Assembly (NCBI GenBank): GCA_031292625.1
Contig: JARLGU010000006.1
Span: 1 to 64,000, forward strand
Reading direction: 5' to 3'
Source of the DNA: Capsulimonadaceae bacterium
GTDB taxonomy: Bacteria > Armatimonadota > Armatimonadia > Armatimonadales > Capsulimonadaceae
DNA length: 64,000 bases
Under the pieces are notes generated by a model. That model searched no databases and had not been told where the DNA came from. It saw nothing but the letters and a program-made list of their open reading frames with translations. The position numbers were made by a program, and so were the translations under genes. Positions 18,240 through 26,887 of this stretch are shown here, piece by piece. Position 1 is the stretch's first letter, and every line of letters starts with the position of its first letter.

Positions 18240-19508
18240 CTACTGCGCAGCGGCTAGCGCGAAGTGATGGAGCACGGGCTGCGCCGCGGCGCGCTGCTTG
18301 GCGACGAATGCCTCGTCAAGCTTATCGAGCGCGCTGACCACATCGCCCAGCGCCTTCTTCACGTTGGGATCAGTATCGCCTTGGTAAGGCGCGAGAATTG
18401 ACCGAAAGCGCGTCGCGTGAACGCCAACGTGGCTGGCCGTCAAGTCGCGCACGGTCAGGGCTTGCGCGAGCATCGGCGTCGCGTACGTCGCCAGGTTCAC
18501 GCCGGCCGCAAGGTCTTCCTTCGCAAATGTGCCAACGGCCTTGTCGTCGATGCGCAGTTCGTATTTGGCTGCGGTCAATCCCGTGACTTGCAGCGTTTCC
18601 TGGTCGATCGCATCGACAACATCCGAAGAGTTGAGCACGAGCGCCGTAAGCGGATCGTCGAAGTTGATCGGCAACGGCAGCGCCGCCTCCAGCTCATCCC
18701 AACTAACGGACTCGCCGCCCTTAAGCTTGCTTACGGTCGCGCCATCGGCACGAACAGCTGTCGCCGCACTCGCATCAATCGAGACCGCGCTGACAAGCGA
18801 CGGGAAGTTCCAGGATCGCACCAACGTCTCCGCCATAACCAGATGACCGGCAGGACTGGGATGGACACGGTCAGGAATGATCTTCTTGGCTAATTCAGGA
18901 TCGGTCGCCTTAGCCTTCTGAAGCATCGCGACGACGGCGCTGTTGAAATCGGCCGTATCGAGTCCCTGGCTCTGCGCAAGGCCATTTACGTATTCGCCGT
19001 ACTTGACGAGCACGGCATTGTAGCCGCCATCGAACTTGGGAGTCTGTGTAACGTCGTCGTATGGCGACGGCAGAATCAATGTCACCTTCGTAGACGGATC
19101 GGCCTTCTTGATTGAGTCAAGAATGTGCTGATAGCCCTTCTGGTAGGTGTTGAACAAAGCCTCATCAAGCGGCCTGTAGCCGCCATCGTTCATTCCAAGC
19201 ATAATGGTGACCCGCGTCGGCTTGAATGCAAGCACGTCCCGGCTAAGGCGCGTATCGATATTGCCGCCCCCGCCGCCAGTCACCCTGTCACCGCCCCAAC
19301 CGGCTGTCCACCAGTCGATCGTGAGCTTGGGAAAGCGCGTTAGCACAAAGGCCTCCGCGTAGTTAGAGTAAAGCTGCTGTGCGGTAATGCTATCGCCGTA
19401 GGTGACCACTCGGTCGCCGCTGTGCAAGGCGAACGGATCGGCGATCGCGCTCGCGCCGCAGAGGGCGAGAACGACGGTGAGAAGAGCGAGTAGGCGTGTG
19501 ACACGCAT
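18240..19508 (-). CDS. secreted SGNH/GDSL hydrolase
   Basis: 422 residues with a signal peptide (cleavage near ASAIA). The SGNH blocks are present: GDSIT with nucleophile Ser40, the Gly of AGWGGDRV, the Asn of MLGMND and the Asp/His pair in DRVHPSPAGH (~residues 210-220). Such enzymes are esterases, often deacetylating polysaccharides. A ~190-residue C-terminal extension of unknown role follows. ACGAGGT lies seven bases before the ATG. First gene of a two-gene operon with the GntR/LacI hybrid regulator. Confidence 0.85.
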   Translation of the reverse strand: MRVTRLLALLTVVLALCGASAIADPFALHSGDRVVTYGDSITAQQLYSNYAEAFVLTRFPKLTIDWWTAGWGGDRVTGGGGGNIDTRLSRDVLAFKPTRVTIMLGMNDGGYRPLDEALFNTYQKGYQHILDSIKKADPSTKVTLILPSPYDDVTQTPKFDGGYNAVLVKYGEYVNGLAQSQGLDTADFNSAVVAMLQKAKATDPELAKKIIPDRVHPSPAGHLVMAETLVRSWNFPSLVSAVSIDASAATAVRADGATVSKLKGGESVSWDELEAALPLPINFDDPLTALVLNSSDVVDAIDQETLQVTGLTAAKYELRIDDKAVGTFAKEDLAAGVNLATYATPMLAQALTVRDLTASHVGVHATRFRSILAPYQGDTDPNVKKALGDVVSALDKLDEAFVAKQRAAAQPVLHHFALAAAQ

Positions 19509-19597
19509 GGGGGATACCTCGTAGAGTTATATTGGGAAACGGCTCAGTCCGGCGTAGGAGACAACGGCCCTAGCGCCGAACTGCAACGCTGCGATAT

Positions 19598-20179
19598 TCA
19601 GATGCCCAGGAAGCCGGTTTCGATAATCTCGCACGCGACATGCATCAAAATCTGGTGGCACTCCTGGATGCGCATCGACGAAGGGCTGACACTCTTTACG
19701 ATGATCTCGTAATCCGCGAGCCCCTTCGAGCGGCCGCCGTCCTTGCCGGAAAATATTCCGGTAATCAGACCGCGCTCCTTGCCCGCCTTGATCGCGCGGA
19801 TCACCGTCTCCGAGTTGCCGCTCGACGTAAAGCCAACCAGCACGTCGCCTGGATTGCCCAGCGATGTCACCTGCCGCGCAAAAACCTCGTCGTAGCCGTA
19901 ATCGTTGCCGATGCACGTAAGCAGCGTGCCGTCGATCGAGAGACACATTCCCGGCAGCGATTGGCGCTCGCGATAAAAGCGGCCGGTCAGCTCCTCGGCA
20001 AAGTGCGCGGCCTCGGCCGATGATCCACCGTTGCCGCACGTCAGCAGCTTTCCGCCATTCCTGATCGAGTTCAATATCGCCTCGCTGAGGCCGGTAAGCG
20101 TCGCGGCGTGCGCGCTGAGTCCTTCGAGATCCTGCTGGAGCTGGCGAACGTGCTCCATGAGATCGACTTTCGTTGACAT
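19598..20179 (-). CDS. gmhA: sedoheptulose-7-phosphate isomerase
   Basis: The 193-residue SIS-fold enzyme converts sedoheptulose 7-phosphate to D-glycero-D-manno-heptose 7-phosphate, the first step of ADP-heptose synthesis for LPS. Diagnostic segments are LLTCGNGGSSAEAAHFAEEL, ERQSLPGMCLSIDGTLLTCIGND near the active site, FTSSGNSETV for phosphate binding and QECHQILMHVACEIIE. Last gene of the heptose operon, 62 bases after hldD with a strong hairpin in between. Confidence 0.95.
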   Translation of the reverse strand: MSTKVDLMEHVRQLQQDLEGLSAHAATLTGLSEAILNSIRNGGKLLTCGNGGSSAEAAHFAEELTGRFYRERQSLPGMCLSIDGTLLTCIGNDYGYDEVFARQVTSLGNPGDVLVGFTSSGNSETVIRAIKAGKERGLITGIFSGKDGGRSKGLADYEIIVKSVSPSSMRIQECHQILMHVACEIIETGFLGI

Positions 20180-20198
20180 CGAGATGGGTCTCCCTGAG

Positions 20199-20227
20199 AG
20201 CGCCGGCGCGCCAACGCGCCCGGCGCT
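20199..20227 (-). other. intercistronic hairpin between hldD and gmhA
   Basis: Arms AGCGCCGG and CCGGCGCT with an inner CGCG pair form a very stable GC hairpin with no T-tract. It may tune the relative level of gmhA or block 3' exonucleases. Confidence 0.6.
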
Positions 20228-20241
20228 TGCGGTATTGCTGC

Positions 20242-21207
20242 CTACTGCTTGAGCAGGTAGTTCTGAATGTAGTCCTTGACGCCGTCTTCTAGCTCGGTGA
20301 ACGGGGCATCATAGCCCGCCTTGCGCAGCTTGGCGGCTTCGGCCTGCGTGAAGTATTGATACTTGCCTTTGAGCTGCTCGGGCATGTCGATAAACCGGAT
20401 GTCGACCTGCTTGTCCAACGCGACGAACACGGCGGTTGCTAGCGCTTTCCACGTTCGCGCCTTGCCTGTTCCACAGTTGAACAACCCGCCGCAGCTCTTC
20501 TGAAACGCAAAGTGCAAACAAACATCGACAACATCCTTCACATAGATGAAGTCGCGCATCTGCTCGCCGTCGGCATAGTCCGGCTTGTCGCTCTTAAACA
20601 GCTCAATGTAGCCGCGCCCGAGCACCTGTCCGAACGACTTGTGCACCACCGATCGCATGTCGCCCTTGTGCTGCTCGTATGGCCCGTAGACGTTAAAGAA
20701 CTTGAGCCCGACGATCTCATCCAGCAGGCCGTTTCGCAGCGCCCACGTATCGAACATGTGCTTTGAGTAGCCATACATGTTCAACGGCCGCAACGCCGGC
20801 GTCTCGCTGTCCTCGTCGCTATAGCCCTGCGCGCCGTCGCCGTACGTCGCGGCGCTCGATGCGTACACAAAGCGCACGTCGCGGCATAAAGCCCACTCGG
20901 CGAGCGTTCGCGTGTACCGGTAGTTGTTTTCGAGCAGAAAGTCGGCGTCGCGCTCGGTCGTCGCGCTGCATGCGCCCATGTGGATGATCGCTTCCGCCTT
21001 GTTCAGCGACTTGCCCGTCAGAACGCTCAAGAAATCGTCGGGCTGCAAAAGATCCTCGTACTCCAGCCCGACGAGATTTTTCCACTTTTCGTCGGAGCCG
21101 AGACTGTCGACCAGGATCAGGTTCTTAAAACCCCGCCGATTCAGCTCCGCCGCAATGTTCCGGCCGATAAACCCAGCCGCGCCTGTAACAATGATTGGTT
21201 TCCTCAT
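20242..21207 (-). CDS. hldD: ADP-glyceromanno-heptose 6-epimerase
   Basis: The 321-residue extended SDR enzyme turns ADP-D-glycero- into ADP-L-glycero-beta-D-manno-heptose, the last step of the pathway. An N-terminal GAAGFIGRN (nucleotide binding), YASSAATYGDGAQGYSDE, MYGYSKHMFD with the catalytic Tyr/Lys, and FFNVYGPYEQHKGDMRSVV are typical of HldD. It starts inside the end of the adenylyltransferase gene (ATGA overlap), so translation is probably coupled. Confidence 0.96.
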   Translation of the reverse strand: MRKPIIVTGAAGFIGRNIAAELNRRGFKNLILVDSLGSDEKWKNLVGLEYEDLLQPDDFLSVLTGKSLNKAEAIIHMGACSATTERDADFLLENNYRYTRTLAEWALCRDVRFVYASSAATYGDGAQGYSDEDSETPALRPLNMYGYSKHMFDTWALRNGLLDEIVGLKFFNVYGPYEQHKGDMRSVVHKSFGQVLGRGYIELFKSDKPDYADGEQMRDFIYVKDVVDVCLHFAFQKSCGGLFNCGTGKARTWKALATAVFVALDKQVDIRFIDMPEQLKGKYQYFTQAEAAKLRKAGYDAPFTELEDGVKDYIQNYLLKQ

Positions 21208-21710
21208 GAATTGTCGTCGCTCTTTCCGTAAACTTCCAGGATCTTCTCTATTGTGCCCGTTGTCGACTTGCCGTCAACCATGTCCGCAAGAACGACCGTG
21301 CCGCCGTTCGCCTCGACGACCTCGCGGCCGCTGACGTAGTGCGCCCAGTCCTTGCCCTTGACGAGAACGTGCGGAATGATCTTGGCGATTAGCTCCTTGG
21401 GCTCGTTCTCGTCGAAAATGACCACATAATCGACGGCTCGGAGCGAGCCGAGAACGAATGCCCGATCTTCTTCACTGTTAATTGGCCTATTCTCGCCCTT
21501 ATTCCTCTTTACCGAGGCATCGCTGTTTAGTCCGACAACCAGCGCATCGCCCTGATTGCGCGCGAACGTCATATACGTGACATGGCCGCGATGCAAAATA
21601 TCGAAGCATCCATTGGTAAATACGAGCTTCTTCCCCTCCGCGTTAAGCCGGTCGCGCTCAGCGCGAACCTGCTCCGGAGTCAACAATTTCGGTTCAGCTA
21701 TAATGGACAT
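21204..21710 (-). CDS. D-glycero-beta-D-manno-heptose 1-phosphate adenylyltransferase
   Basis: 168 residues from the ATG at 21710 (GAGGAA nine bases upstream). The nucleotidyltransferase fold has NGCFDILHRGHVTYM with the HxGH site, GLNSDASVKR and the C-terminal STTGTIEKI. It corresponds to the C-terminal half of HldE or to stand-alone HldC/RfaE2 and makes ADP-heptose from heptose 1-phosphate. It follows the kinase-phosphatase gene by 175 bases and overlaps hldD by four. Confidence 0.93.
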   Translation of the reverse strand: MSIIAEPKLLTPEQVRAERDRLNAEGKKLVFTNGCFDILHRGHVTYMTFARNQGDALVVGLNSDASVKRNKGENRPINSEEDRAFVLGSLRAVDYVVIFDENEPKELIAKIIPHVLVKGKDWAHYVSGREVVEANGGTVVLADMVDGKSTTGTIEKILEVYGKSDDNS

Positions 21711-21789
21711 ATTTGTGTCTTCCTCATTTGATCGTAATGCATTTTCACCCAAACGACACGACTGCGCTTGGCTGATACTCCACCCTGCC

Positions 21790-21806
21790 CCCGCCCCTCG
21801 GGCGGG
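21790..21806 (-). other. hairpin between the heptose kinase fusion and the adenylyltransferase
   Basis: CCCGCCC and GGGCGGG form a perfect 7-bp stem with a 3-base loop in the 175-base gap. There is no T-tract, so it is probably not a terminator. Nothing else is recognised in the gap. Confidence 0.45.
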
Positions 21807-21885
21807 CTCGGGACCTTCGGCCTGGCTATGGAACCAGCTCCAGGTCCTCCCGCCATGGGACGAAGGGCCGCACGAAGCGGATCCC

Positions 21886-23820
21886 CTACACTAAAGCCGG
21901 CGTTCGCGAGCTCAATTCCAACACCGACAACAAGGCCGGCAACTGACCGAAGTCGGGCACGACCACATCGGCTCCAGCGCGGATCAGCCGCTTGCGCTTC
22001 GATGGGTTCAGTCCAAACCGGCGCACTTCGTCGCTCGCGATGCCGACCGCAATTCCTCCGCGCTTGCGAGTCTCGCGGATCTCGACAGGGCCGTCCCCAA
22101 ACGTCATCAACTCCGCGCCTGAGAGATTGTTTTCGCGGATGATCCGCTCAAGAACCATCTTCTTGGCCTCTACGTTGACATCGCCGACCGCCCCGTAGAT
22201 TCTGTCGCCAAACAGGTGCGCATACCCCATTGCCTTCGCCTCGACGATCACATCATCGACGTCGGTTCCGCTTGCGAGATAAAGCGTAACTCCCCGTGCG
22301 TGCAACTGGCGCAAGAGTTCATGCGCGTTCTTGATCTGAAAATCCTCGGGAGCAAGCTCCCCGCGATCGAGCTTGGCAACGCGCTCGCGCACCATCTCCA
22401 GGAGCTGATCGTTGTAGATGCGCTTGTAGCCGAAGTGGTCGAGGATCTGGTCTTCCGGGACGCAACCGAACCTTCTCACCAACTCGACGAGGCCCTGCAT
22501 CTGGACGAGCGTCTGTATCCCGGTGGTGCGGTCGATAAACTCACGACACTCATTCGTCACGCGCTCGTAAAGTTCCTCGCTGGCCGTCTGAAAAGCCGAG
22601 CCGAGAATGGCCTTGACCATCATCGGCTCCATGATCTTTTCCCACCCTTCGCGCAGCGTGGAAAGCGTGCCGTCGTGATCGAAGATCGCGTGCCGGATCG
22701 CCAGGTTCTCGGGCAACGGGTTGACGATCTCAACTTCCGTGCCGTCGACATACTTCGCGGCGCGAAGATCGGACGCGATCTCTGGGTGATAGATATAGTC
22801 GGGGTTCGGCCCTACTGCGAGTATCTCCTCCGGCGACGCCGTTCCCGTAACGTGCAGCTTTTTAATCACAACCGTCGACGCGATGTTTGCGACGCGAGCG
22901 GCAAGCGCTGGCGCCTCGGGCGAACGGTCTACCGCGAGAACCGACGCCAGCGCGGCAAGCGTGGTATCGCCAGCGCCCACAATATCAATCGGCGGCGGGA
23001 CGGCAATGCCGGGAATTTCAATGACATCGCGCCCGTCGGCAACCACAAGCCCCCGATCGCCGCGCGTAATGAATGCAGGTCGTCCGGTTCGTTTCTGCAA
23101 CCCTGCCGCCAGATCGCGAACACGCGACAATGAAAGCGTCGCTCCCTGGTCCGCCTCTCCGGTCAGCACGCGCGCGGCCTCGGCGGCGTTGATCTTTAGC
23201 GAAACGTGCTCGAAGTCGGACGCCATATCGCGGGTATCGACGATAATCGGCAAAGCGGGATGCTTGCGCGCGATCTCGTTGATTGCGGCGACCACGGGGC
23301 CGTTGCAAAGGGGACGAGCAATTTGCTGGTTCACGATAATCGCGTCATGCGTCTCGGCGGCCGCGCGCAATGCGGCAATGATGTGCGCCACCGTCGCTTC
23401 CGATGGCGTGTTGAACGCCCCGAAGTCCAGCCGGTTCTGCTCCTGGTCGTCGATACAAGGCTTCGAATAGACGCATGTCTGCCAGTCCGGCTGGTCCCGA
23501 TAGATTGCGCTCGTGTCGATCGATCGCTCTTCGAGGACCCGGCAAAGTTCCGCGCCGAAAACGTCGCGCCCAACCACGCCAATCGCCGTCACCTTTGCGA
23601 CGCCGAGGGCCGCGAAGTTCGCGGCGGCATTGCCGGCGCCGCCCGGCGTGTAGCGCTGAGAGCGAACCCGGCGGATCGGCAGCCCGGTTTCCACCGACTT
23701 CTCGTCTTCGCTGGGGTCGATAAACCAGTAGGCGTCGAGACAAAAATCGCCCACAATCGCGATCCGCGCCCCCTTGATTCGCTCAAGACAATCACCCAGC
23801 CAGTCGATTTCATTCGTCAT
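21886..23820 (-). CDS. heptose 7-phosphate kinase (PfkB) fused to a HAD phosphatase
   Basis: The fusion has 644 residues. Residues 1-345 form a PfkB-family kinase most like the HldE N-terminal domain (AIVGDFCLDAYWFID, TPGGAGNAAANFAALG, and GAGDTTLAA with the catalytic Asp near 282). Residues ~375-644 form a HAD hydrolase (FDHDGTLSTL with nucleophile Asp near 380, LYLASGTD, TFGDGPVEI). The ADP-heptose pathway needs a 1-kinase and then removal of the 7-phosphate. No gmhB is present, and the HAD half is not of GmhB type, so this fusion may supply both steps. GAGG lies seven bases before the ATG. First gene of the operon. Confidence 0.88.
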   Translation of the reverse strand: MTNEIDWLGDCLERIKGARIAIVGDFCLDAYWFIDPSEDEKSVETGLPIRRVRSQRYTPGGAGNAAANFAALGVAKVTAIGVVGRDVFGAELCRVLEERSIDTSAIYRDQPDWQTCVYSKPCIDDQEQNRLDFGAFNTPSEATVAHIIAALRAAAETHDAIIVNQQIARPLCNGPVVAAINEIARKHPALPIIVDTRDMASDFEHVSLKINAAEAARVLTGEADQGATLSLSRVRDLAAGLQKRTGRPAFITRGDRGLVVADGRDVIEIPGIAVPPPIDIVGAGDTTLAALASVLAVDRSPEAPALAARVANIASTVVIKKLHVTGTASPEEILAVGPNPDYIYHPEIASDLRAAKYVDGTEVEIVNPLPENLAIRHAIFDHDGTLSTLREGWEKIMEPMMVKAILGSAFQTASEELYERVTNECREFIDRTTGIQTLVQMQGLVELVRRFGCVPEDQILDHFGYKRIYNDQLLEMVRERVAKLDRGELAPEDFQIKNAHELLRQLHARGVTLYLASGTDVDDVIVEAKAMGYAHLFGDRIYGAVGDVNVEAKKMVLERIIRENNLSGAELMTFGDGPVEIRETRKRGGIAVGIASDEVRRFGLNPSKRKRLIRAGADVVVPDFGQLPALLSVLELSSRTPALV

Positions 23821-24144
23821 AATAGGTCCTCACAAATATATATACAACTTTGGCATCCACAAGCACGGATATTCGTCCATGGATCCCGTATCCAATCCAA
23901 TAATAGCACGATCCCGCGAACAAGACAAGCCAACCTGACAATAAAGTTGTATGTACAAATAGAAAATGAGTGGTGCCAAAATTGTTCCGCCGCGCGCGGC
24001 TCGCGCCAATTGCTCTGCCACGGAACGTGCAAGCAGGGCGCATTAGAGAGTCGATCGGTCGTTCGGCGGAGGTATATTCGGGATCTGCGGGTCCATAATA
24101 ATAGCGATCAAAGATCGATGATTTTGGTGGATTGTTGAGGCAAT
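23821..24144. promoter_or_regulatory. divergent control region with palindrome TTGTA-TG-TACAA
   Basis: 324 bases without a gene between the heptose operon (minus) and the transporter (plus). It is AT-rich. A palindrome at 23947-23958 resembles AraR/GntR-type operators. Near 23835-23850 the minus strand carries TATATAT runs suited to a -10 for the heptose operon. The promoter assignment is tentative. Confidence 0.4.
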
Positions 24145-25833
24145 ATGCACTGGCTAGTAGACCTACTCTTGCATCCAAGCGCGGCTCAGGCAAGCGCACA
24201 CACCCTGCTAATCCTGGCGCTTATCGTTTCGCTCGGCGTCATGTTCGGCTCGCTGAGAGTTGCCGGCATTAGCCTTGGCGTCGCCGGCGCCCTTTTTGTC
24301 GGCCTGTTTTTCGGGCATTTCGGCCTCTCTGGAGACCATGCGGTCCTCGAGTTTGCGCAGAGTCTCGGCCTCGTGCTTTTCGTGTACACGATCGGTATCC
24401 AGGTTGGTCCAGGCTTTATTGCGTCGCTTCGTTCGCAGGGCCTTAAGCTCAACCTGCTTACCGCGGCAATCGTTGTCTTCGGAGTGATCGGCACAATCCT
24501 GCTCGGCCGCTTTTGTCTCCCGCACAAGGAATTCTCCGCGATGGTCGGCGTCTTCTGCGGCGCAACCACCAGCACCCCGAGCCTGGCCGCAACCCGTCAA
24601 GCGGTCATGGCAATCGCCGCCCCGGGAGACCTTCACGCCCTGGATCAACCGGTCCTCGGCTATGCGGTCGCCTATCCGTTCGGCGTCATAGGCATTATTC
24701 TCTCGATGTTTATTATTCGGTGGGTCTTCCGGGTCAACTTAAAGAAGGAAGGCGAGCAACTCGCGAGCGAAACGAATGCGGGGGCGCCGGCGATCGAGAC
24801 GATCAATGTCGAGGTGACCAATCAGAACCTCGACGGCATGGCGCTCTCCGAAATTGTCTCCATGCAGCCAAACGATATTGTCGTCTCGCGGGTCATGAAG
24901 GAAGGCGAAACCCTGGTCGCGACCGAGCAAACAGTCGTTGCGCAAGGCGATGTTCTTCTCGCGGTTGGAGCTCCTGATGCGCTGGATACTTTCCGCCGCA
25001 TCGTCGGCAGCGAGAGTAAGCTGGACCTAAAGGATATCCCGTCGGATATCTCACCCCGGCAGATCTTAGTCTCGCGCAAGGAGATCGTCGGCAAAACGAT
25101 CCCCGATCTCAAACTCTCGAGCCGCTTTGGCGTAACAGCCTCCCGCGTCTCGCGCGGCGACATCGAGCTCACGGCAACCGACGCCGTCAAGCTTCAGTTT
25201 GGCGATGTCGTGACCGTTGTCGGAGAGGAAGACAAGCTCAACGCAGTCGCCAAGGAGTTCGGCGATTCGGTCAAGCAACGTGACAAGCCGATGATCGTCC
25301 CGATGTTCGTCGGCATCATCATCGGGGTCTTCGTCGGTTCGATCCCCGTTCAGCTGCCCGGATTTCCCGCGCCTGTCACCCTGGGCCTCGCGGGCGGACC
25401 GTTGATCACGGCGATCATACTCAGCCTGATCGGCAAAGTCGGACCGCTCGTCTGGTACATGCCGCGCAGCGCAAACTTGATGCTTCGCGAAATCGGGATC
25501 GTGTTGTTTCTCTCTTGCGTCGGACTGAACGCCGGCAGCGAGTTCATTCCAGCCCTCACAAGCGGCCACGGTTTCGTCTGGATGGGCTATGGAGCCCTGA
25601 TCACGGTCATCCCGCTGCTCGGAGTCGCGATATTCGCGCGGGCAGGCATGAAGATCAACTACATGCCCCTCTGCGGCCTGATGGCAGGCAGCATGACCGA
25701 CACCGCGGCGCTGACCTTCGCGCTCCAGGCAACCGGCTCCGAAGCGCCCTCGCTGGCCTACGCCACCGTCTACCCAATGGCCGTCCTTCTGCGCGTCCTC
25801 GCCGTGCAGGCGATGATCCTGTTCTTCCGGTAG
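24145..25833 (+). CDS. AspT/YidE-family transporter with two RCK_C domains
   Basis: 562 residues. Two polytopic halves (about residues 15-190 and 385-562) flank two TrkA-C/RCK_C regulatory domains (~205-290, ~295-380). The repeat signatures FCGATTSTPSL and AGSMTDTAALTFA mark the two AspT-AsT membrane domains. Characterised members exchange aspartate for alanine (AspT) or succinate; most YidE/YbjL proteins have no known substrate, and neither does this one. Single gene ending at a hairpin terminator. Confidence 0.88.
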   Translation: MHWLVDLLLHPSAAQASAHTLLILALIVSLGVMFGSLRVAGISLGVAGALFVGLFFGHFGLSGDHAVLEFAQSLGLVLFVYTIGIQVGPGFIASLRSQGLKLNLLTAAIVVFGVIGTILLGRFCLPHKEFSAMVGVFCGATTSTPSLAATRQAVMAIAAPGDLHALDQPVLGYAVAYPFGVIGIILSMFIIRWVFRVNLKKEGEQLASETNAGAPAIETINVEVTNQNLDGMALSEIVSMQPNDIVVSRVMKEGETLVATEQTVVAQGDVLLAVGAPDALDTFRRIVGSESKLDLKDIPSDISPRQILVSRKEIVGKTIPDLKLSSRFGVTASRVSRGDIELTATDAVKLQFGDVVTVVGEEDKLNAVAKEFGDSVKQRDKPMIVPMFVGIIIGVFVGSIPVQLPGFPAPVTLGLAGGPLITAIILSLIGKVGPLVWYMPRSANLMLREIGIVLFLSCVGLNAGSEFIPALTSGHGFVWMGYGALITVIPLLGVAIFARAGMKINYMPLCGLMAGSMTDTAALTFALQATGSEAPSLAYATVYPMAVLLRVLAVQAMILFFR

Positions 25834-25847
25834 CACAAACACGCGAA

Positions 25848-25900
25848 GGGCCGTGCGGCGAAGGGACAATGATCCCAACGTTCCGGGCGGCCCGTTTTTT
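25848..25900 (+). terminator. terminator after the AspT-like gene
   Basis: GGGCCG-tg-CGG pairs with CCG-gg-CGGCCC, with an inner GGGA/TCCC pair, followed by GTTTTTT. A long interrupted stem with a six-T tail. Confidence 0.8.
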
Positions 25901-25939
25901 GCGTTAGGCGCGCCTGGAAAGCCGTCGATTGCGAGTCAA

Positions 25940-26788
25940 TCAGGCACGGCCGCCAAATTTCGGGGCGACGTGCCAGGCGTTTATTAGCCCGCCGCCCTCG
26001 CTCGCCTTGCCGTCCTCCCCGCCGGCGCCTTCCGCGGCCTTCCCGCTATCCTGGATCACGATCTCCACTCGCCGGTTCTTGGCGCGGCTTTCCTGCGACG
26101 TGTTTGCGGCGATCGGGCGGCGGTCGGCGTACCCCACGCAACTCACCCGGTCAGGACTGAGCGCATCGGCCGAGACGAAGTAGCACAGGACATTGGCGGC
26201 GCGCATCGCGGACAGTTGCCAGTTCGACGCGAAATGAGCGTTGCTGATTGGCAAATCGTCTGTATGCCCCTCGATCCGGATGCTGTTCGGTTCCGATTGG
26301 ATGACTGTTGCGATCCGATCGAGGACCGGCTTGAGCCCGGCTTTGAGATCCGCCGAACCGCTGTCAAACGTATATTTGTCGGCAATCACCGTAACCACTA
26401 CGCCGCGCTCCTCGCGCCGCACCGAGACGTGATTTGCGAGATCGCCGCTCTCAAGCAACCGCCGCAGCGTCGCGAGCGCCTTATCCGTCTGATCGCTTCC
26501 AGAGCCTTTTGCACTGGCGGTGGAAGAACGCTTGGGCATGCTGGGCTGGATCTTCTCGTCCGGCGTTCCCACCCCCGTACCGTCGAGAATGGATGGCTTA
26601 TTCGGTGCGACATTTCCGAAGCCGTTCCGAACGGAGATGGCCAGACTGTTGAATTTGGCGGTGTTCGTGATGGACATCGCATACATCATGATGAAAAATG
26701 CGACGAGCAAGGTTATCATGTCTGAATAGGTCAAGAGCCATCGCTCCTCATTACCATGATCGCCGGAATGTATCCGTTTACGTGCCAT
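25940..26788 (-). CDS. MotB-like OmpA-domain stator protein, without MotA nearby
   Basis: 282 residues. The N-terminal RWLLTYSDMITLLVAFFIMM is the MotB plug and membrane helix with the proton-binding Asp23. A linker follows, then an OmpA/MotB peptidoglycan-binding domain (~125-250) with RIEGHTDDLPI, NWQLSAMRA and VGYADRRPIA. MotB normally pairs with MotA to drive flagella, but no motA or flagellar gene is in this window. It may work with a distant MotA or in an unrelated ion-driven complex. The gene lies downstream of marR on the same strand. Confidence 0.9.
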   Translation of the reverse strand: MARKRIHSGDHGNEERWLLTYSDMITLLVAFFIMMYAMSITNTAKFNSLAISVRNGFGNVAPNKPSILDGTGVGTPDEKIQPSMPKRSSTASAKGSGSDQTDKALATLRRLLESGDLANHVSVRREERGVVVTVIADKYTFDSGSADLKAGLKPVLDRIATVIQSEPNSIRIEGHTDDLPISNAHFASNWQLSAMRAANVLCYFVSADALSPDRVSCVGYADRRPIAANTSQESRAKNRRVEIVIQDSGKAAEGAGGEDGKASEGGGLINAWHVAPKFGGRA

Positions 26789-26818
26789 GAACGTTTCCTA
26801 TCATCAGCCTTGGGTTCA

Positions 26819-26840
26819 GATACTTAATGACTTAAGTATC
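26819..26840. promoter_or_regulatory. 22-bp palindrome between marR and the MotB-like gene
   Basis: GATACTTAA-TGAC-TTAAGTATC is a perfect inverted repeat with 9-base arms, 31 bases before the MotB-like start. There is no T-run, so an operator is more likely than a terminator. It shares the CTTAA/TTAAG core with the region in front of marR. Confidence 0.6.
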
Positions 26841-26887
26841 CGGGGCCAAGATCAGTCACCGCCATTGAGAGTTATTTTCTGGGATAC

